From positions 4,154,001 to 4,218,000 of the forward strand of contig JANTQA010000033.1 of assembly GCA_027625915.1 (NCBI GenBank): a stretch of 64,000 nt of DNA. Reading direction: 5' to 3'. Below the pieces are notes generated by a model, which was given only the letters and a program-made list of their open reading frames with translations, was not told the DNA's origin and ran no database searches. The position numbers were made by a program, and so were the translations under genes. The stretch comes from Anaeramoeba flamelloides. Its lineage: Eukaryota; Metamonada; Anaeramoebidae. Position 1 is the stretch's first letter; each line of letters begins with the position of its first letter. Below are positions 49,091-58,578 of the stretch, piece after piece.

Positions 49091-50290
49091 AAAAAATCAG
49101 TTACTTTTGGAGGTTAGAAATTTGATTTTTGAAATACTGAGAATACTATTTTTTTTGTTTCATTTTTTTAGATTTGAAAAAGGAATTAAAAAAAAAATAC
49201 CTTTATACAATTTTTAATTGTGATCATTAGTGAAAAAGGTAATAATTTATAGTGCAATAATATTTAGAATAGATAGTTGGGAGCCACTTGGGTCATGTAG
49301 AACTATTTACCAATCCACACAACAACGGCATGCTTTAATTATAGAGGAATTTATATGTAGGACTAATACCTTAAACCCCTTTCCGAAAAATTTGAGATCA
49401 CTCAAAATCAAAAATCTGTATAAAAAAAACATTGAAGAATTGTATTTTTCAAAAATAATATTCAATATCATTTAAATTACATAGTATTAATGTTTTTATA
49501 AATAATCATTTTTATCCAAAGATATATAAAAAAAATAAAAAACTAAAAAAGAAAAGTCTTGTTTTTTCAAATTTTTAAAACAAGCAGACCAAAAAATTGT
49601 ATTGATTAATTTTTTTGAAATTTGAACCATATTTATTTATCGATCCAATGATAAGATAACATCAACTAATTGTAGGTGATTTTTTAATTTTAACAAACTT
49701 AATACTAACCTTCTATCAATCATCAAAATTATTTTTTAGATCAAACGAAATGAATTAAGTAACTTGAAAAAAGGAAATGAAAGATAAAAAGAAAGGATAA
49801 AATCTGAAATACAGTGATATAACTAACTGGTGTTTTTTATTTTAACCCATTACTAAAATTTAACTCGTGCAAAAAATATTGGTTGACTCTAGAAATAAAA
49901 GAAACAAATTAATGGGATGACAACAGTATATAAACAAGAAATTGGGTTCTTTAAATAAATTTTTAAAAAGAATTATGAAGATACTAGAAGATTAAAATGT
50001 AATTTTTTTGATAAAAAAATGAACAAATTTTCATTTTTTGAATTTTTATAAAAAAATAATCATTTAATCTGAGTAATTTTGTCAATATGACGAAATTTTT
50101 GAAACAAAAGCATTTAATATTTTTTAACTATTTTGATTAATCAAAGATCTAACCTCTAAAGTCAATTTGGATCTGAACCAAGAATTTATAAGTGATTTCT
50201 GTGCTTCCAATACCCAAGTCTGAAAAAAAAACACGAGTTAAATTTTCGTAATGGGTTAAAGGTTGTCAACATGGGTTATTTACACCACCA
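48105..50290. mobile_element. Long inverted-repeat pair spanning 2.2 kb
   Basis: The left arm 48105-48280 and right arm 50115-50290 are inverted copies. Both contain TCAGACTTGGGTATT after a T run, TCTTGGTTCAGAT.CAAATTGACTT and GAGGTTAGATCTT; further out both contain AAATAACC followed by AACCCATT. The arms are about 175 bp and clearly alike by eye. A third copy of TTAACCCATTACTAAAATTT stands alone at about 49842. It could be a DNA transposon relic with long terminal repeats or two independent insertions. No transposase frame was recognised between them. Confidence 0.5.
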
Positions 50291-50400
50291 TAGTTTGTAA
50301 AATCAAAATTATTTCCATATGGAATGTAAAGTCTAGTATTTTTATTCTTTCACTTGTTTTAACTGTGTTCAAATTTTTAGAATTTAGTTTAGATAAATAG
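49370..50400 (+). repeat. Long direct repeat, left member
   Basis: It matches 52530-53290 in the same orientation: CCGAAAAATTTGAGAT.A.TCA, TTACATAGTATTAATGTTTTT.TAA, AATCATTTTTATCCAAA, GATCCAATGATAAGATA, AACTTAATACTAACCTTCTATCAATCAT and AATTAAGTAACTTGAAAAA all have close counterparts there. This is a repeat of 700 bp or more, about 3.2 kb apart. Confidence 0.6.
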
Positions 50401-50734
50401 GATCAAAATAGGAAATCAAAATTCATTTTTGGAAATTCTTTTAGTAAAAGAAGTAATTTTTTTCTCTTAATCTTTTTTCAAACACAAGTTTTTCCACTTA
50501 AGAATTAAAAATAAATCCAAATAAAGAAGAAGGATTTGTGTTGAATATTACATAATGTTCAGTTTGAGAAATTTTGGATTTTTTTTTTTTATTGTTGAAG
50601 AAGTGTAAATTACACTCTGGATACCCTTTTACTTAAATGCCCAAAAAGAAATTTAAGCGTAAAATCCAAGATTTAACGATTATTATTTAATGAAAATGGT
50701 TTCAAACTGTTTGTATTAAAATTAATTCATTAAG

Positions 50735-50980
50735 ATTTTTTTTTTTTTTAATTTGTTATGAAATATTAATCTATCTTTTTCATCGGAAGGATAGATCCAC
50801 AAAAAATGATCAATATTTTCAATAATTTCTTGTTTTAATAAAGAGATCTAGATATTTGAACAACTATAGATCAAATGAAATAGGTTACTTTATTAAGTTT
50901 TTTAGAAATTTATAGATGGTTTGACTCTATAAAGTCTAAGGTTTTAAGAATAAGATTTGGTTTTACAAAATTGAGTTGCT
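50735..50980 (-). mobile_element. LINE 3'-end fragment
   Basis: On the minus strand, LLKQEIIENIDHFLWIYPSD matches EELNIDIIEDFDHFLWDCPA of the 26.6-kb LINE, and the DNA of the two copies is also alike (CA(T/C)AAAAAATGATCAA). A poly(A) run (plus-strand T run at about 50738-50750) closes it, and the zinc-knuckle cysteines are lost. Its upstream end abuts the GC-richer retroposon at 50983-51164. Confidence 0.65.
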
Positions 50981-50982
50981 TC

Positions 50983-51164
50983 TTTTTTTTTTTTTTTTTT
51001 TTTTTTTGCAAGTTTCCCAAATCTTGTTTTCGCAAAATCCCAGGACAAGATACCGACTCGACAGCAAAAACCCAGTCCAGGTAACGACTCGACAGATTGT
51101 ACGGAAAGTCCAATTCGGTTCACTTTGGTTGGCTTCAGATCGCATTCGTTGGATTCAGTTCTCC
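50983..51164 (-). mobile_element. GC-richer poly(A) retroposon (SINE-like)
   Basis: On the minus strand a body of about 160 bp with near-balanced base composition ends in an A run (plus-strand T run at 50983-51007). Two direct copies of GACTCGACAG (about 51054-51063 and 51084-51093) lie inside. The flanks AGCAACT after the A run and TGCAACT at the far end may be a short target duplication. It has no A or B box that I can recognise. Three overlapping frames are open, as expected for short GC-rich DNA. Candidates are a SINE unlike the one at 41.7 kb, or a retroposed fragment of an unidentified RNA. Confidence 0.6.
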
Positions 51165-51610
51165 ACAGTTGCATAATTCCAGCTCAATTCATTTTAGATA
51201 TGATCATTAACAAGTTTGGTTAGGTTAGTCATGACCAGGTCCACCAATTCTTATAATGATTTTTTATTCCTTGAACCTCTCCAAGTACCTAAAAAAACAA
51301 AAAGAGGAGGAACCCAAACAACTTAAAAAGGGAAATTTGGAAAAAGTAAAAAGTATAAAAAATGAAATTTTGGATTTTTTATTGATTTTTTTGTGATCAA
51401 TCTTTTCAATTTTTTGATTTCCAGATTTTAATTGATATGTCAATCTTTTTTATTCCAATAGAACAGACTTTCTTTTTTATGACAAATATTAATTTATTTT
51501 GTTAATAATAATGATTTAGTTTCACAGAAGGTGAGGTACACAAAAAATAGAAAATATACCAACTGCCTTAATTATGAATCATTTTTTGGAAAAAGAATTT
51601 TGAAATATTT
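51165..51610. other. Gap upstream of RRM gene 1
   Basis: AT-rich. A good donor-like GTGAGG stands at about 51530, but no ATG-led frame reaches it. The missing first exon of the RRM gene should lie here or further upstream. Confidence 0.4.
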
Positions 51611-52090
51611 TTGAATTTATTGAACAATTATGAACAGTCCAAAAAAAGCTGTCCTATTTTTATAACAAGTATTGACGTAGCTATTACAGAAGAACAACTG
51701 GTTAGGTACTTTAGTTCCTGTGGTAACGTTGCTGCTTGTAAACTTTGTGGTGACTTTTACCATCCAAAACGTTTTGCCTTTATCGAATATACAGCACCTC
51801 TTGAAGCACAAAAGGCTCTGTCTTTACATGGTTCAAATTTAGGGTTTTATTCAATTCAGTATGACTTCTTTTTATTTTTCTTTCATTCTTTATTTAACCT
51901 TTTTAAGGGAGTAACCACGGTAAAGGAAAATTTTTCACTTTTTTGCAATTCTGAAGAGGATCAGAAAATAACATTTTTTACTTTGGTTGTAACTCATTGA
52001 TTTTTTTTATTTAAAGTACTTCATTCATTAGATTTTTTAAATTTTTTTTTCAGGTCTCAAAGAAATTGCCACAATAGAATGTTGAGTTGA
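51596..52090 (+). CDS. Small RRM protein, start not found
   Basis: A single RNA-recognition motif of the family shared with the gene at 54.3 kb: RNP2-like PIFITSI, then TEEQLVRYFSSCGNV, GD..HPKRFAFIEY (RNP1), and EAQKALSLHGSNLGFYSIQ. Relatives in plants (CID-type RRMs) and yeasts share the CGxV...GD..HPxRxAFxEF pattern. The frame is open from a possible acceptor (AAAAAG at 51595) but has no in-frame ATG; the nearby ATG at 51630 is one frame off. An intron at 51859-52053 (GTATGA...TTTTTTTTCAG) leads to a short last exon ending at TGA 52088-52090. Another frame there, VSKKLPQ then a stop, resembles the RRM's last strand even better but does not keep phase. It is either an active gene with an unseen first exon or a recent pseudogene. 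A perfect hairpin overlaps its end. Confidence 0.6.
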
Positions 52091-52162
52091 ATTGCAAAAA
52101 AATAGTGTTTTGAAAGTTGAATAACTTTTCTTTTATCCTTCTCTCAACATTCTATTGTGGCA
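52067..52162. repeat. Perfect 20-bp inverted repeat over the RRM gene's 3' end
   Basis: TGCCACAATAGAATGTTGAG at 52067-52086 is exactly complementary to 52143-52162, with a 56-nt loop. The left arm lies in the last codons and the stop region of the RRM gene, and the right arm lies just downstream. Like the intron hairpin at 21526-21614, its stem begins with TGCCAC and is richer in G+C than its surroundings. Confidence 0.9.
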
Positions 52163-54321
52163 TTTAATTTTTTCATTTTTTATTTTTTCATCATTTTTGA
52201 GATTTTTTTAATCCTGACAAGATAAAGCAATTAGAAATATTTTTTTATTAGTGGCATTTGGGATTAATGGATTTTGTTTAAAATGAACAACAACATTACA
52301 ATTGAAAGAATCATAAAAGGAAACATAAATGGGACTTAAATAGCTAGAAGAATTCCAAAATTAGAATAATCAAGTCAAATTATTACTTATTAGGATTTTA
52401 AATCATTACGTTTAGTGGAATTGGAGAAGTGAATATGATTATATGTTATCAAAGTTTAAAACACAAAATAGCCACAAATTTTATTCAAAAAATCTGAAAT
52501 TATCTTCTCCCAAAAAAAAAACTAAACCCCATTCCAAAAATTTGGACATATCAGAAAATCAAAAATAGGAAAACAAAAACTCAATTTATTATATTTTCCC
52601 AAACGTAATATAAAACCATATTTAAATAACATAGTATTAATGGTTTTTTAAGTAATCATTTTCATCCAAATATAAGAAAACAATATAAATAAAAAATCAA
52701 AACAAGTGTGTCCAAAATAAGGAAACGAGCTGAAATGAAAGAGTTTGAACAAAAAATATATTGGTAGATTTGTTAAAATTACACCAACAATGGTTGATCG
52801 ATCAAATGATAAGATACCATGCACAGGTTGTATGTGGATTTTTCATTTTTTGAAACTCAACACTAACATTCTATCAACCATCTATAAAAAAATTTCAGAT
52901 CTAACTAAACAGATTAAGTAACTGAAAAATTGGAAATGAAAACAAAAACAAAAAAGACAAAAAATGAAATAGTTTGTTGAATTAAAATTAATTTCGAATT
53001 GGATGTAAATCATGTTATTGTTATTTTTTCAACTGTTTAAAATGTGTCCAAATTAATGGAATTAAGTTTATTTTAATAAAAAAATAATAATAAAAAAAAC
53101 TATTCTATCAATATAATCTCAATTTTTTTATTGTTGAACATTACTAAAAAAAAAATATCAAATAATTTTTTTAAAAAAATTTTTAGAGAATCTACGATCA
53201 CACGCCACTAAATTAAAATTTTCTTATCTCATCTCTCTCAAATTTTTATCATGTCTTATGGTGTAGCTACTCCCTTAAATGGTTTTTTTTGATTATTTTT
53301 CCTTTCATTTTTGGGGATTTGCCAAATGATGATTTTTCATGAAATGTAAAAAAAAAAATTCCCCACTTTTTTGGAAATACCTTAAAAGTATTATCAACAT
53401 TTATTGATTCTTAATGATAATTCAATTCGTTTGGTGGTATGGCATTACATAAATAAAAGATATCATAAAATTTTCGGATCTCATTTTTATATGATATTGT
53501 TTTATGTGAAAATGAGTGATTATTATTTTCTTTTTGATCATAAAAATTAGTTTTCATAACTTCACTAATCTCAACAAAATTTTCAAAAGATTTGATAAAA
53601 ACTTTAAAGTATATTTTTTTGTTAAAAAAACGTTTGTTTTTTACCATAAGGTCCCGTTTTTTATTGAAATTGTCTTTGTGTAATTTTTTCTCCAAAAAAG
53701 TCCATTTATTGTTTTATATTTTGTAGAAATATTTTGATAATCATACTATGAAATAAATCCAATGGGTATTAAATTAATCAGTTTAATATTTCACTTAATT
53801 TGATTTTACCAATTTACGAATTGGTAGACTAACGAAAATGTTTTTTTATGAAATATAAAAAAAAAATTTACCCCTTTTTTTGGAAATACCGTATAAAATT
53901 GAGCAATATGTAAAATTAATTAATTTTAATCGTCAATGAGAGATTTATTTGATAATAAAATCTTCACTTTACAATGGAACCGGCAATTTATAAACCGAAA
54001 TAATTTTTTTTTTTCAAAAATTGGCCAATCTAATTTTTTATATTTTGAATAATTCTTAACAATCAAATTTATTGAAATTTTGGATAACTAAATCAAGAAA
54101 GTTTCTCTTTTATTGTTTCTTGGTATATTAACTCATTTTAAAGCCCGAAATGAACATAATTAAACCAAATAAATAATTAATTCCTCACCTTTATTTTTTT
54201 ATATAATATTTATTTTAAACAATTATTTTTCAACATTTATTTTTATTCAAATCATTGAAAAAAAAAAAAAAAAAAAAAAAAGGTTCAGCCATCCAAAACT
54301 GCAATTAAAAACCCATCTTAT
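52091..54321. other. 2.2-kb gap between the two RRM genes
   Basis: It contains the right member of the long direct repeat (52530-53290), a TTAA-bounded end at 53267-53278 and a direct repeat of about 60 bp (53332-53390 with 53839-53895). The open stretch at 53411-53695 (-) starts at TTG and encodes a lysine/asparagine-rich sequence that I do not recognise. It might be a fragment of a mobile element between those repeats; I do not call a gene. Confidence 0.45.
52530..53290 (+). repeat. Long direct repeat, right member
   Basis: Counterpart of 49370-50400 in the same orientation, ending near the inverted-repeat-like end CTACTCCCTTAA at 53267-53278. Confidence 0.6.
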
Positions 54322-55143
54322 ATGAATTCCAATTATCAATATCCAACAAATAATGATGATCAATATCAAACACAACCACTGACTATTTATGTTAAAAATA
54401 TTGATGTTAGAGTTACCGAATATCAGTTGCGTGCATTTTTTGAAAAGACTTGTGGTAGTATTGTAAATATAATTTTAGCTGGTGACCCTCGGCATCCAAC
54501 AAGATTTGCCTTTATTGAATTTTCAAATGAAGAAGAAGCTAATAATGCTTTAATGTTAAACGGGACTGTTATTGGTAACAAAACTTTATCAATTGTCAAA
54601 TCTACACAGCCTATTAAAAACAGAACCCAATTAAATTCTGAAAAGGAATCAAATCTTTTAAATGGCCGTAAATTCACGCATTCAGAATTGGAAGGCTCTT
54701 TAAATTTGATTCAACAACAAATAGAACAAATTAAAAGACAAAATCAAGGTCTGGTGGACAATCAAAATCCTCAAATTGCAACACAGCAGCAGCAACAAAT
54801 GGAACAACAACAAAATAATGCTCTCCCAACATCTACCAATTTTGAACCACAGGGGGAAGATATTCGCAATATTCAAAAAAATAGTCAAACGCTTGATAAT
54901 AATCATAACAACGGTAGTAGTAATAACAAGGATGATGACTATAAAAAAACTTCGTTCAATAACCAAAGAGAAATCAGAAAAGATGAATCTCGGCAAATTG
55001 AAAAGGAGAGAAGAAGAACAGAACAAAAAAGATCTCAAAATTATTCTAATGATAATTCTGAAGATCTAAAAGAAAGAAGAGAAATTAACCAAAAAATACA
55101 TTCGGTTGAAAATGTTATAAAAAAAATTACTGAAAAAAATTAA
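54322..55143 (+). CDS. RRM protein with Gln/Asn-rich and charged C-terminal tail
   Basis: Single-exon gene of 273 residues starting at a clear ATG. Residues about 20-100 form one RRM: RNP2 TIYVKN (21-26), VTEYQLRAFFEKTCGSI, GDPRHPTRFAFIEF with RNP1 at 61-67, then NNALMLNGTVIGNKTLSIV. This is the same subfamily as the gene 2.3 kb upstream and resembles the first RRM of plant CID8-13 proteins and similar fungal proteins, suggesting mRNA binding. Residues 110-145 are helical and Gln-rich, followed by a Q/N-rich disordered stretch and a final Arg/Lys/Glu-rich helix (residues about 215-270). No PABP-binding PAM2 motif is visible. A 3' T run follows the stop. The tandem pair suggests local duplication with later divergence of the tails. 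Confidence 0.88.
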   Translation: MNSNYQYPTNNDDQYQTQPLTIYVKNIDVRVTEYQLRAFFEKTCGSIVNIILAGDPRHPTRFAFIEFSNEEEANNALMLNGTVIGNKTLSIVKSTQPIKNRTQLNSEKESNLLNGRKFTHSELEGSLNLIQQQIEQIKRQNQGLVDNQNPQIATQQQQQMEQQQNNALPTSTNFEPQGEDIRNIQKNSQTLDNNHNNGSSNNKDDDYKKTSFNNQREIRKDESRQIEKERRRTEQKRSQNYSNDNSEDLKERREINQKIHSVENVIKKITEKN

Positions 55144-56958
55144 TATTCTTTTTTTTTTACAAATGAAAATATTAACTTTGTAAAAAAGTTTTTGGAAAAA
55201 AAAATAATCAATCAAGAAATAAAATCATTAATAATACAAATATTTTGTTTAATTTCAAATAAAAAAATTTTTCAGTAATTCAAAGTCTGGTTTTTTCAAA
55301 TGAATTTTAATCCACAATACAAATGCTGATAAATTCAAAAAAATTTACAATTTTTTTCATAAAATATTTGATTGATAAATCGGAAAACTTCTCTTTCAAA
55401 ACATTACTTTACAACGATCATATTAAAAATTAAGTAATTTGCAAAGTTTCTTGACTTTTAAGCTTTACAATCACTGAAATTGGAGGCGAGGGGTGGATTA
55501 TTTTATGTTTGGTGGTATGTTGTTTGAGTTCTTAGCTGATCGATCTTGTTTTTGGTATGAATTTTAAGAGTGGTTAAAAAAGGCAGTTTTTCAATTTATT
55601 ATTTTTTTTTTCCAAAATCCATATAAGTATAAGACTCATAGAATGGAAAGTTATAAAAAATTATTAATGTAGTTTGTGTGTTGTTGATTGAAATTTACAG
55701 TAAGGTTTAGTTCTATTTGGAGCTTTAAAAAATTGATTTATTTTCAATTAGTTAATTAACCAAAAAATAAATCAAGAAATTTCTCTTCTACAACTGAAAA
55801 ACTTAAATTTATTCTTGAACACCTCTCAATCTATTAATCTTACAGTCTTCAAATCGGATTTCTGAAAAAAAAATATAAATTGTCAAAAATTGCCATTTTG
55901 AACAACTATTAAAACCCATACCAAGTTACAAGATCCGATCAGATAAGAACCAAAATATCAAATTTCAACATCTAATTTAAGATAATCTTGTTTTCAAAAT
56001 TCAGGAGATTGTAAACCTTAAGATTAAAGTTTAATTCTGGTAATTTGGTAGTAATAGTATACTTATGGTTCTCATCTGAAGTCCCCACCCTTCGAACAAC
56101 TAGTGTGAAAATCAGATATAAAGAATTAAAATTGTCAACCAAAGTTTAATACAGTAGATAGATACCATTTGATAAGAGTATTTCGAATTGGTTTTGTGAA
56201 GATCTTTTGGTGTTTTTTCGATTTTAATTAGCAAAATATTTTTGGAATTGAAATACAAATTTTCTTTTATTAATTCCAAAATTAATACTTTGAAAACAAT
56301 TTTAAATTGTATTATTCAAAAGTTATTTGAAAAGGTTTTGTAAAATCAAACATCAATGAAAATAATTGTTATTTTTAATGAATTTTTCAGATTTAATTTT
56401 TTTTACTTTTGTAATTTTGATTTTGTAAAACTTCATCTATTGAACCAAAACATTTTATTTGAAAGCAAATATGTGAAATTATTTGAAATTAACCTTTCAA
56501 ATCAATTTAACATCCTGGTAGATGTTTAACAGATGTGTAAACCAACTATTTTGGATCTTTGGACTGGTTAATTTTTCATAATTATCTCAAAAAAGATGAT
56601 TTTTCCTTTTGTTCTTTCTTCTTGATAAAAACCAATTAAATACCTTTAATTGATTGTATTTGAATCAAATCCAACAGATATTTTAACCCAAAATTTTTAA
56701 AAAATGATTTTGTGACGTCAGTCATCCTTTTTGAAAAAATATTCAATTTTTGTTTTAAATTTGTACCAAAAAGATAATAAAGTCTATTTTTAAATCAAAC
56801 ACATCAATTTACAACAGATTCTTTCAATAAAACTCAAAATTTTTTTGATTTAAATATTATTCTGTGTTCAAAAATAATCATTTTTTTTAATTTATCAAAC
56901 AAAGAAATTATTTACTTCTTTTTTTAAATAACAAATTTTAATTAATTTATAATTTATT
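55144..56958. other. Intergenic region with a foldback element
   Basis: It contains the 556-bp TTAA-flanked foldback at 55458-56021, listed separately. The remaining 900 bp up to the eS30 start is AT-rich, without recognisable genes or promoter motifs beyond A/T runs just before the ATG. Confidence 0.5.
55458..56021. mobile_element. TTAA-flanked foldback element, copy A (556 bp)
   Basis: TTAA at 55458-55461 and 56018-56021 bounds ends GCTTTACAATC and GATTGTAAACC. The arms of about 230 bp are inverted and imperfect. Shared inner words are GATCGATCTTGT against GATCCGATCAGAT, GGTATGAATTTTA against AAAACCCATACC, and the run of about ten T ending CCAAAATCC. Order and length match copy B at 58013-58578. 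There is no coding capacity. Confidence 0.65.
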
Positions 56959-57153
56959 ATGGGAAAAGTCCACGGATCACTTACAAGAGCAGGAAAAGTT
57001 AGAAACCAAACACCAAAGGTTGAAAAGCTACCAAAGAAAAAGAAACTTACAGGACGTGCCAAAATGAGATTTTTATACAACAAAAGATTTGTTCATGTTG
57101 TTGAAGAACAAGGAAGAAGAAGAACAGGACCAAACTCCAACAAAAACAAATAA
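56959..57153 (+). CDS. RPS30: 40S ribosomal protein eS30
   Basis: A 64-residue, single-exon gene. The sequence [20 protein letters not shown] is the almost invariant start of eS30, followed by the lysine run, [18 protein letters not shown] and a C-terminal [10 protein letters not shown]. eS30 sits on the 40S head near the decoding centre. In animals it is made as a C-terminal fusion to the ubiquitin-like FUBI; here it is free, starting directly at MGKVHG as in fungi and plants. It is intronless. There are short A/T-rich flanks, and no other ribosomal gene is nearby. Confidence 0.97.
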   Translation: MGKVHGSLTRAGKVRNQTPKVEKLPKKKKLTGRAKMRFLYNKRFVHVVEEQGRRRTGPNSNKNK

Positions 57154-57500
57154 ATTTATTGTACTTTAAAAAAGGGATTATTGGGTTTAACAACCCCACA
57201 ACCACTTTAAGCAATGAAAAAAAAAAATAAAAAGAATTTCTTTTGTTAAATGTTCTTTATATTCATTTTTTAATTGAAGAAATAAATTAAAAACAATTTC
57301 TTCTTTTTTGTTTTCTTAAAATAATTAATAAACCAATCTAAAAACAAACTATTTTATCCTCAAATTTTTTTGTTTTTTGACAATTTCTTTTTATGAACAA
57401 AAGGATACAATCATTTCATTGTTGAAGGAAATAAAAATTTTATACACCTTTTAATTTATTCTACAAAGTTAAAATATTTCGAACAAGTTTTTGATATTGG

Positions 57501-57699
57501 TCAGGTTCAACTTTTAAGACACAAACTTTGAAAAAAATATATGGCACAAAAATGATCTCAAATTAAGGTACATTTTTTGGAATTATTTTTTTTACAATTT
57601 ATTTTACGAGAAATTAAATTTTGTACCTTAATTTGAGATTTTTTTGTACCTTAATTTTTGGTTGCAAGTTTGTGTCTTAAAAGTGGAACTTACCGAACT
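57501..57699. mobile_element. TA-type palindromic MITE, copy 2
   Basis: A diverged copy: TCAACTTTTAAGACACAAACTTTG on the left pairs with AAGTTTGTGTCTTAAAAGTGGA on the right. The inner ATCTCAAATTAAGGTAC pairs with GTACCTTAATTTGAGAT. The outer ends have drifted and the flanking TA is no longer evident. Confidence 0.65.
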
Positions 57700-58012
57700 G
57701 GCACCATTTTTTCAATTGTTAAAATATTTTATAGTATTGGTTTAGATCCTATCACTCTTTTTTTCTTCTAGAGAGCTCTAATTGTAAGAGAAATAAAAAA
57801 AATAATTTAATACATGAACTTTTTCTTATTTTCATACCCAAATTAATAAATCGATTTTTTTACTTGAAAAGTCCAAAATATTTTACTATTGATTAAGTGA
57901 AAAGTGTTAAAGATCTTTTGAAAAGCTATTAAAAATGAAAATTTCCTTTTTAATTGTTCTTCCTATTGGATTCCAAAGACAATTTAAATTTTTTTATTTT
58001 AATATATCTGTA

Positions 58013-58578
58013 TTAAGGCCAACAATCCATGAAATTTGAAAAAAGATTAACTTGTATTGGGTGTAGTTACATGTCAATTTTGTTCTTATCTGATCAATCT
58101 TGTCCTAGGTATGGGTTTTAATAGTTGTTCATAAATAGCAATTTTTGACAATTTTTTTTTTTTTTCCAAAATCCTAATTGAAGAATGAAAGATTTATATA
58201 AAGCAAGTTATTAAGAAATAAATATTGGATTTTTATTTTGTAGAAATAAATTTTGATTTAGTTTTTGTCAATTAACTATTTGAAAAAAAAAATTATTTTT
58301 TTTCAAGCACTAAATAAAACCAAACCAAATTGAAATTTTTAATCAACAACCCTCAAAACAGATTTTTTTCTCAGATAACTTAACTTTCTTTATATAAATC
58401 TTTCATTCTTCAATTAGGATTTTGGAAAAAAAAAAAAAATTGTCAAAAATTGCTATTTATGAACAACTATTAAAACCCATACCTAGGACAAGATCTTTAA
58501 GATAAGAACAAAATTAACATGTAACTACACCCAATACAAGTTAATCTTTTTTCAAATTTCAGGGATTGTGAACCTTAA
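58013..58578. mobile_element. TTAA-flanked foldback element, copy B (558 bp)
   Basis: TTAA at 58013-58016 and 58575-58578 encloses ends GGCCAACAATCC and GGATTGTGAACC. The arms of about 200 bp are highly complementary, for example AACTTGTATTGGGTGTAGTT near 58051 against its exact complement near 58523, and TTTTGTTCTTATCTGATCAA against TTAAGATAAGAACAAAAT. Copy A at 55458-56021 has the same length and order but is more diverged, so copy B is younger. It is non-coding; the transposase source is unknown. Confidence 0.75.

Larger units (their letters stand above)
45508..50734. other. 5.2-kb repeat-rich intergenic region
   Basis: It holds a GTTCTAGG-family fragment at 47116-47201, a dispersed-repeat copy at 47690-49090 and a large inverted pair (48105-48280 with 50115-50290). 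It also holds the left member of a long direct repeat (49370-50400). The open stretch at 49230-49475 lies within repeat sequence (its CATGTAGAACTA block is that of the 14.6-kb element) and is not taken as a gene. No host gene is supported. Confidence 0.5.

Noticed and set aside
50910-51174. Coding sequence in three overlapping frames over the GC-richer block
   Set aside because: Each frame runs into the poly(A) tail as poly-Lys, and no frame has known domains. A retroposon explains the block better.
51903-53278. A TTAA-bounded element with GGGAGTA ends, starting inside the RRM gene 1 intron
   Set aside because: Only about 11 bp match at the ends, and accepting it would place the RRM gene's last exon inside the element. 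It is kept only as a possibility.
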